In this document: piece after piece, positions 59,452 to 64,000 of the stretch
Layout of the letters: every line of letters begins with the position of its first letter
How positions within the stretch are numbered: position 1 is the first letter of the stretch
Assembly (NCBI GenBank): GCA_911728435.2
Contig: OU452202.1
Location: forward strand, 24,655,135 to 24,719,134
DNA: 64,000 nt
Reading direction: 5' to 3'
From: Apoderus coryli
Lineage: Eukaryota; Arthropoda; Insecta; Coleoptera; Attelabidae
Notes under the pieces: generated by a model
The model's input: only the letters and a program-made list of their open reading frames with translations
What the model was told of the DNA's origin: nothing
The model's database searches: none
Position numbers and translations under genes: made by a program

Positions 59452-61197
59452 TACACTGTAAAAAGTCGGCGGAAGTTTACACTATGATTACAACTATACA
59501 GATGTAAAAGTGCAGTAAAAATTCACATTCCATCTGTGAAATTAGAATTATTGGTAAAATTGCATTAAAAATACATCATAATGTACCTTTACATATTATA
59601 TATTACAGATAAAAATGCGTTTTCACATATAAAATACCTATAAGTCTGTAAATTTACAGCTAATTTGCATTTTGCTGTGAATTTAAAGTAAATTTCAAGC
59701 GATATCACATCGAGCGCTACTGTAATCTTTGGAAATCATTGCGTCATATGCCGTTATGCATGCTTCAGGTGTCGGCATGCCGGGTCAGTTTTTGTTTGGG
59801 TGTGTTGAACTGCGATATCTATTACCCCTGTTGGCCGATTTACATTTTTCTGTACTAGCTGTTCTGTTGTTTCAGAAAATTAGCAATATCAAAATGGCCC
59901 TATTCAAAGTTTAGTCAAGGAAATGCGACCAAAAGAAGTTTGTATTTGTAAAGGAAACAGAAAATGTTCTTCTGCATTTACTAGTAGCAGGTAGCTACAA
60001 TTAAATAAACTGGGGGATCTATATAAAATGTTCTAGTATCCGAAAAATGAGTTTGAATGGATCAAATCTTGTTTAGGAGAAAGACGGTACAGAAATCACC
60101 GACGCGACGATGGTGTTTTGTTAATGCTCAAAGAAGAAAGTTTTATTTAGAGTCAGTTTTGTCGGAGAATTATTATATTTAATTTTTTTTCAATGTCTAA
60201 AGCCAAGAAACCTATTAGGTATATATAGGTTTAGAAGACCTAATTGATATGATAATTATGTATGTTTTTCGATTCATTTCTAGAGGGTGTTTCTCAACTG
60301 AGTACAAATATTTTAAGGGCCTAAAATTTGTAGGTCAACATTATATTTATTTTCCTATAAGCATGTTTTTAATTATTGATAGATAAGTACCGGTTTTTTA
60401 CTTTAAATTGATAAATTAGCAACTTATTGGCAAATTGATATTCGCGACTATACATGGTGCTTTTTAAGTTGACACTTCTTTTTGAACTACTTAAAATAAA
60501 CAACATTTTCAAATAACTTTTTTCCAAAATTTGAGAAATAAGCGAGTTACATTCATCTTTAAATTATTACAAAATCCGCCTAACATAAATATTATTAATA
60601 ATATTATTTAAGTTGACAAAACAAAATGTGTCAAATACGGTCCTATTTGGCACATTTTGTAATAAATGAATGTGACTTATTTTTCAGAGTTTTAAAAAAA
60701 GTTATTTGAAGACGTTATTTATTTTAATATCTTCATCAATTTAGGAATCACCCTGTAGCATGCGTACTACTAAATAATCCCACGGTGGCTTGTGTAAAAG
60801 TACACGAGAAGTTGCAGGAATATTACAATGACCGTTGGCGAACTTTTTACAGTAAAATGATTAGCCGATGTCAATTCACAAAAACTGTAAATGGCGTTTT
60901 CCAATAATCGTGCTGTGGTTTTAAAACAAAAATGTAAATTACACAACACAATCACATTTTATGGTGTAATGTTAAAGTTTTTTACAAACATATTAATGGA
61001 AAGGCATATATGTTCACACGCATACACACTGTAACTATACAACGAAATAGTCTCGAATTTTACAGATTTTTTTGGTACATATGTTTTACACACTTTTGTC
61101 AATTTACATGAGAGATGCGATTTCACATCCATCGTCGTTGGCATCCGGTAACCAATTTAATTTGCTGTAATTTTACACGATTTTTTTTTACAGTGTA
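59452..61197. mobile_element. Non-autonomous TIR element, 1742 bp, TA target
   Basis: The left end CACTGTAAAAA (59454) and the right end TTTTTACAGTG (61195) are inverted repeats with a TA at each border (59452-59453, 61196-61197). Both subterminal regions are dense in TGTAAA/TTTACA words (for example near 59505, 59655, 60850, 60940, 61085, 61165), as seen where transposases bind repeated sites. No transposase is recognised in the interior, which holds a nested MITE at 60451-60757. The superfamily is not clear to me. Confidence 0.75.
60451..60757. mobile_element. Foldback MITE nested in the 1742-bp element
   Basis: The left end TACATGGTGCTTTTTAAGTTG and the right end, reverse complemented, TACAGGGTGATTCCTAAATTG are inverted repeats. 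Internal arms of about 85 bp are also inverted (TTTTCAAATAACTTTTTTCC near 60512 against GTTATTTGAAGACG near 60700; ATTATTACAAAATC against CATTTTGTAATAAATG). The TACAGGGTG end is the same motif as in many other places in this window. It inserted after the surrounding element. Confidence 0.8.
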
Positions 61198-61199
61198 CC

Positions 61200-62560
61200 G
61201 GAGAATCCACAAAATTGCTTAAACCTTTAAATACTATTATTAACATTCTTAATTCGTTTGCAATTTGTAGCTAGTTTATTTGTTAGGTCGTTCTAAATGT
61301 GTTTTTTTATTTTTACGCAAAATAAGTTGCAAATTTTCTAAAAACTTGTTTAAACCATTACATGTGATATAGGTACCATCTATTTTCAAATTGAAAATGG
61401 CTTTATATTATTTAATAATAAGAAAATCGAGGGACGTAAGTATTTGAAAAAAGTTGATGATGGTTTTTGAAAAACTAAACGTCGTCGTGAAAATTTGTAA
61501 ACTCGATCTTATTCTCCCCAAAAAGTAACAAGTGCTTTTAATTTTTTTATATCTGTAAAAATAATGTGAGAAATAAATCAAAACTAAAATTGTTTTTTAA
61601 AAAATCATTATTTTTAGCCTTTCTATCATCTTCCAAGTTTTGAGTTTTTGATATTTACAAGAAATTGTAAATAGAATAACATATTGCATGTTTGGACTAA
61701 AAACTTGGCAGAATTATGGAAGCGAAAAATGTTCCCATAACTATAATAATACAACAGAATTTGTAGGTCAGAGACCACCCTTCTAATGGCTTTGTGGGTT
61801 TAACTACAACTTCGAATAAGAAAAGGTTGAGGGTGAACTCTCATAACATTAAAAAAAATGCAAAGGAAAATATAGCGTAAAAACGTTTCTGAATGCCGCT
61901 GCCAAGATGATTGAAGACGGCGCACCGCTTTAAAGGAAATCTAAAATATTTTAGGTCCACTGGAGATTGCTAAAGAAACTCCGAGAAGAGATTTTATTTT
62001 ACGTTTTTTGTTAATAAAGTGTGATTCTAGGCATGTTGGAAAATGGAGAAGGTATTTTGTTTTTATATGCATTTTTGAAATATATTCAAGTAAGCATTTA
62101 AAATTCCCTATTTTAGCGCACAAATATTAGTTAATTTAATTAAAAAATGAGATAACAGCGTAAGATTTAAAAAATATATTGGGTAAATTAATATTCATAG
62201 CAGATTTACTTATACGTCAGGTTTTCCATAAACTAGATATTTGAAATCCCACCAGAATTCTTGAACCATATTTTATTATTAATTTTATGAAAAAAGTTAT
62301 TCTTCATAAAAAGTTCTGCATGTTCTAATATTTTAAATACAATCATCGGATCTTAATTTTCTTCAGTCGTATACGAGGTTTGTCAAAACATATGAATTTT
62401 ACTCAAGAATAAAGTACCTTTATATTTCACAATATGCAAAATTGTTATAACAAAAGTTGATCAGAACTGAAAACTACATCTAAATATGCAATTACTTTTA
62501 TATTGAAAAAGATATTTTTCCTTCCTTTTTGCCTACAATATCAATGCAAATTTAATTTAT
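61200..62560. other. Intergenic, no supported gene
   Basis: A TACGAGGTTTGTC phrase at 62373 resembles a mariner end but has no partner. No gene. Confidence 0.4.
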
Positions 62561-62564
62561 TAAG

Positions 62565-63824
62565 ATTGCTATCAGATTGCTTTCATTTTTGGAAAAAATT
62601 AATTTTTTTAATTCTTTGCAATTTGGATTTCGGAAGGGTCTTTCCACGCAGCATGCAGTCATGACTTTGTATAAGGAAATTCTTTTGAATATGGAATGTA
62701 AGAGAGAGACAGCGTGTTTATTTTACGATCTTCAACGAGCCTTCGATGTTGTTGACATAAATTTGCTTTTGGAAAAATATTATACCGTTGGGGTTCGTGG
62801 GATACCTCTCGACTGGCTTCGGTCTTTTTTAACAGCTCGAGAACAGGTGACAGCCCTTAGGGAGGGATCAAGATTATATAAATCTGACTCCAGGTTTACT
62901 AGCACTGGAGTGCCTCAGGGCAGTTTGTTGGGTCCCTTGCTTTTTATAGGTTTTATTCAGGACATTTTCCCCTATTTTGCTGGAAATTTTATGGTCCTGT
63001 TTGCCGATGATGCGGCGGCCTTAGCTTCCAGCCACGACTTTGGTGAGTTGAGTAGGAATTCGCATAAGCTTGTCATTGGGATGCAAGATTATTGCAGTCA
63101 AAATAATTTAATTTTAAATCAAGATAAAACCGAGTTATTGGTCTTTTCAACACGGGATCTCAATAAAAGTCTTTTAGTTCGTATTAACAATAAAACTATT
63201 GAACAGAGTAATGTGGCCAAGTACCTGGGCGTCTACCTGGACCCCCAGCTCACTTGGTCACACCAGGTGGATCATGTTCTGAAGAAGTTATCCGTCTTTT
63301 GTTTTGTGATATGGCGCCTGCGGTCTGAAGTTAGTTTCACTTTATTGAAGAATTATTATTTTGCATACGTTCATTCATGTATAAATTATGCTAATATTTG
63401 TTGGGCTAATTCTCCTCGAGCACATGAGGTTTTTTTGATGCAGAAGCGTATAGTCAGAACAATGTTGTTCAAGCCTAAAATGTACTCTTGTCGCACACTC
63501 TTTCCTGCCTTAAACATTCTAACCCTGCCTTGCCTGTACATTTTTAATAGTATTATGTATTTGAAGAATAATCCCTCTGATTATGCACTATTTAGTGGTT
63601 CACCATATGCTTTGCGTGAGAATTTTAACTTTCGGATTCCCCGACACAGATTATCTTTAGTGGCCAAGAGTCCACTAGTATTGCCGGTTAAATTACATAA
63701 CCATTTGCCTCGAGCATTAAAGGAAGTATCTACTATTAATACATTTAAATTTACGTTGAAAACTATGTTAACTTCCCACGCCTTTTATAGCCTAAGTGAG
63801 TTTCTTGATTGTAGAAATTTGTAA
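62565..63824 (+). pseudogene. LINE reverse transcriptase (Jockey group), long intact frame
   Basis: The frame is open for about 415 codons to 63824. It has LSFLEKINFFNSLQFGFRKG, CLFYDLQRAFDVVDINLL, TGVPQGSLLGPLLFIGFIQD, MVLFADDAAALASSHDF with both catalytic aspartates, NVAKYLGVYLDPQLTWSHQ, LPCLYIFNSIMYLKNN and the C-terminal HAFYSLSEFLDC. The similar C-terminus of the relic at 53420-55450 (AFYSIDEFLS) puts them in one group. The RT lacks its N-terminal fingers and endonuclease, so it is a 5'-truncated copy, but with no internal stop. It is probably the youngest LINE in the window. Confidence 0.93.
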
Positions 63825-64000
63825 GATCTTTCTATGTTTGTTGTTTATATGTTTGTTTTGTGTATCAATGTTTGGATATTGTATATATCGTAACTGCCTT
63901 CATTTGTATATTATTTATTTGTATTGTGGCGGAGATGTGTTTATGTATTTGTACTGTGTATATACTTATACTGTATGACAATTTCTACACTGCAATTGCA
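63825..64000 (+). other. LINE 3' UTR, runs off the window
   Basis: T/G-rich sequence (repeated TTTGT and TGTATAT words) follows the LINE stop codon. No poly-A or microsatellite end is reached before the window ends. Confidence 0.6.

Overview
This is a window of eukaryotic nuclear DNA, almost certainly arthropod and most likely insect. It is AT-rich, has 60-63 bp introns in the one host-like gene, and holds an insect-style mix of transposable elements: Jockey/CR1-group, RTE and R4/Dong-like LINEs, a BEL/Pao LTR retrotransposon, mariner, hAT, Crypton, and foldback MITEs with TA targets. I cannot place it to order; a large-genome beetle would fit, but that is a guess. I see no bacterial genes, rRNA operon, CRISPR array or confident tRNA. 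Nearly every reading frame that resembles a known protein is a decayed transposon relic.

Layout. 0-16 kb: LINE reverse-transcriptase relics (minus strand at 21-1349, RTE at 4161-5133, 8.1-8.7 kb, Jockey tail at 10.5-11.4 kb, LINE tail at 13.4-14.3 kb); a complete non-autonomous hAT element (8948-9910, perfect 8-bp target duplication) built around a 174-bp tandem repeat; and a Dong/R4-like LINE (14.4-15.7 kb, minus) sitting in a TAA microsatellite. 16-24 kb: a foldback MITE, a mariner split by a 1.1-kb insertion, a LINE relic, a degraded Tc1/mariner-type transposase, and a three-exon THAP zinc-finger gene relic (23469-23993, minus), the only candidate for non-LINE host-like coding sequence. 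25-36 kb: further 174-bp repeat copies, a 494-bp foldback, an RTE relic, a Crypton tyrosine-recombinase relic, a second Jockey tail copy, an inverted repeat with degenerate hammerhead-like motifs, and a Harbinger-like element with a 20-bp perfect palindrome. 36-42 kb: LINE relics and long AT microsatellites. 42.2-47.9 kb: a BEL/Pao element on the minus strand with nearly intact Pol, flanked on both sides by AT repeats, with a 100-N scaffold gap at 48211-48310. 49-55.6 kb: LINE relics and an A-rich higher-order tandem array (50.5-52.2 kb). 56-64 kb: a mariner transposase relic, a 5S-rRNA-like segment, a 1742-bp TIR element with a MITE nested inside it, and a long LINE reverse transcriptase running to the window edge.

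The genes do not form a pathway. The region is a repeatedly nested transposon graveyard, and the informative content is in insertion order, target preference and shared repeats. The most notable items are the hAT element carrying a satellite-like 174-bp repeat that also occurs outside it, the TAA-targeted Dong-like insertion, the BEL/Pao gag-pol split by a 587-bp segment with intron-like ends, the THAP exon structure, and the A-B-B higher-order A-rich array.
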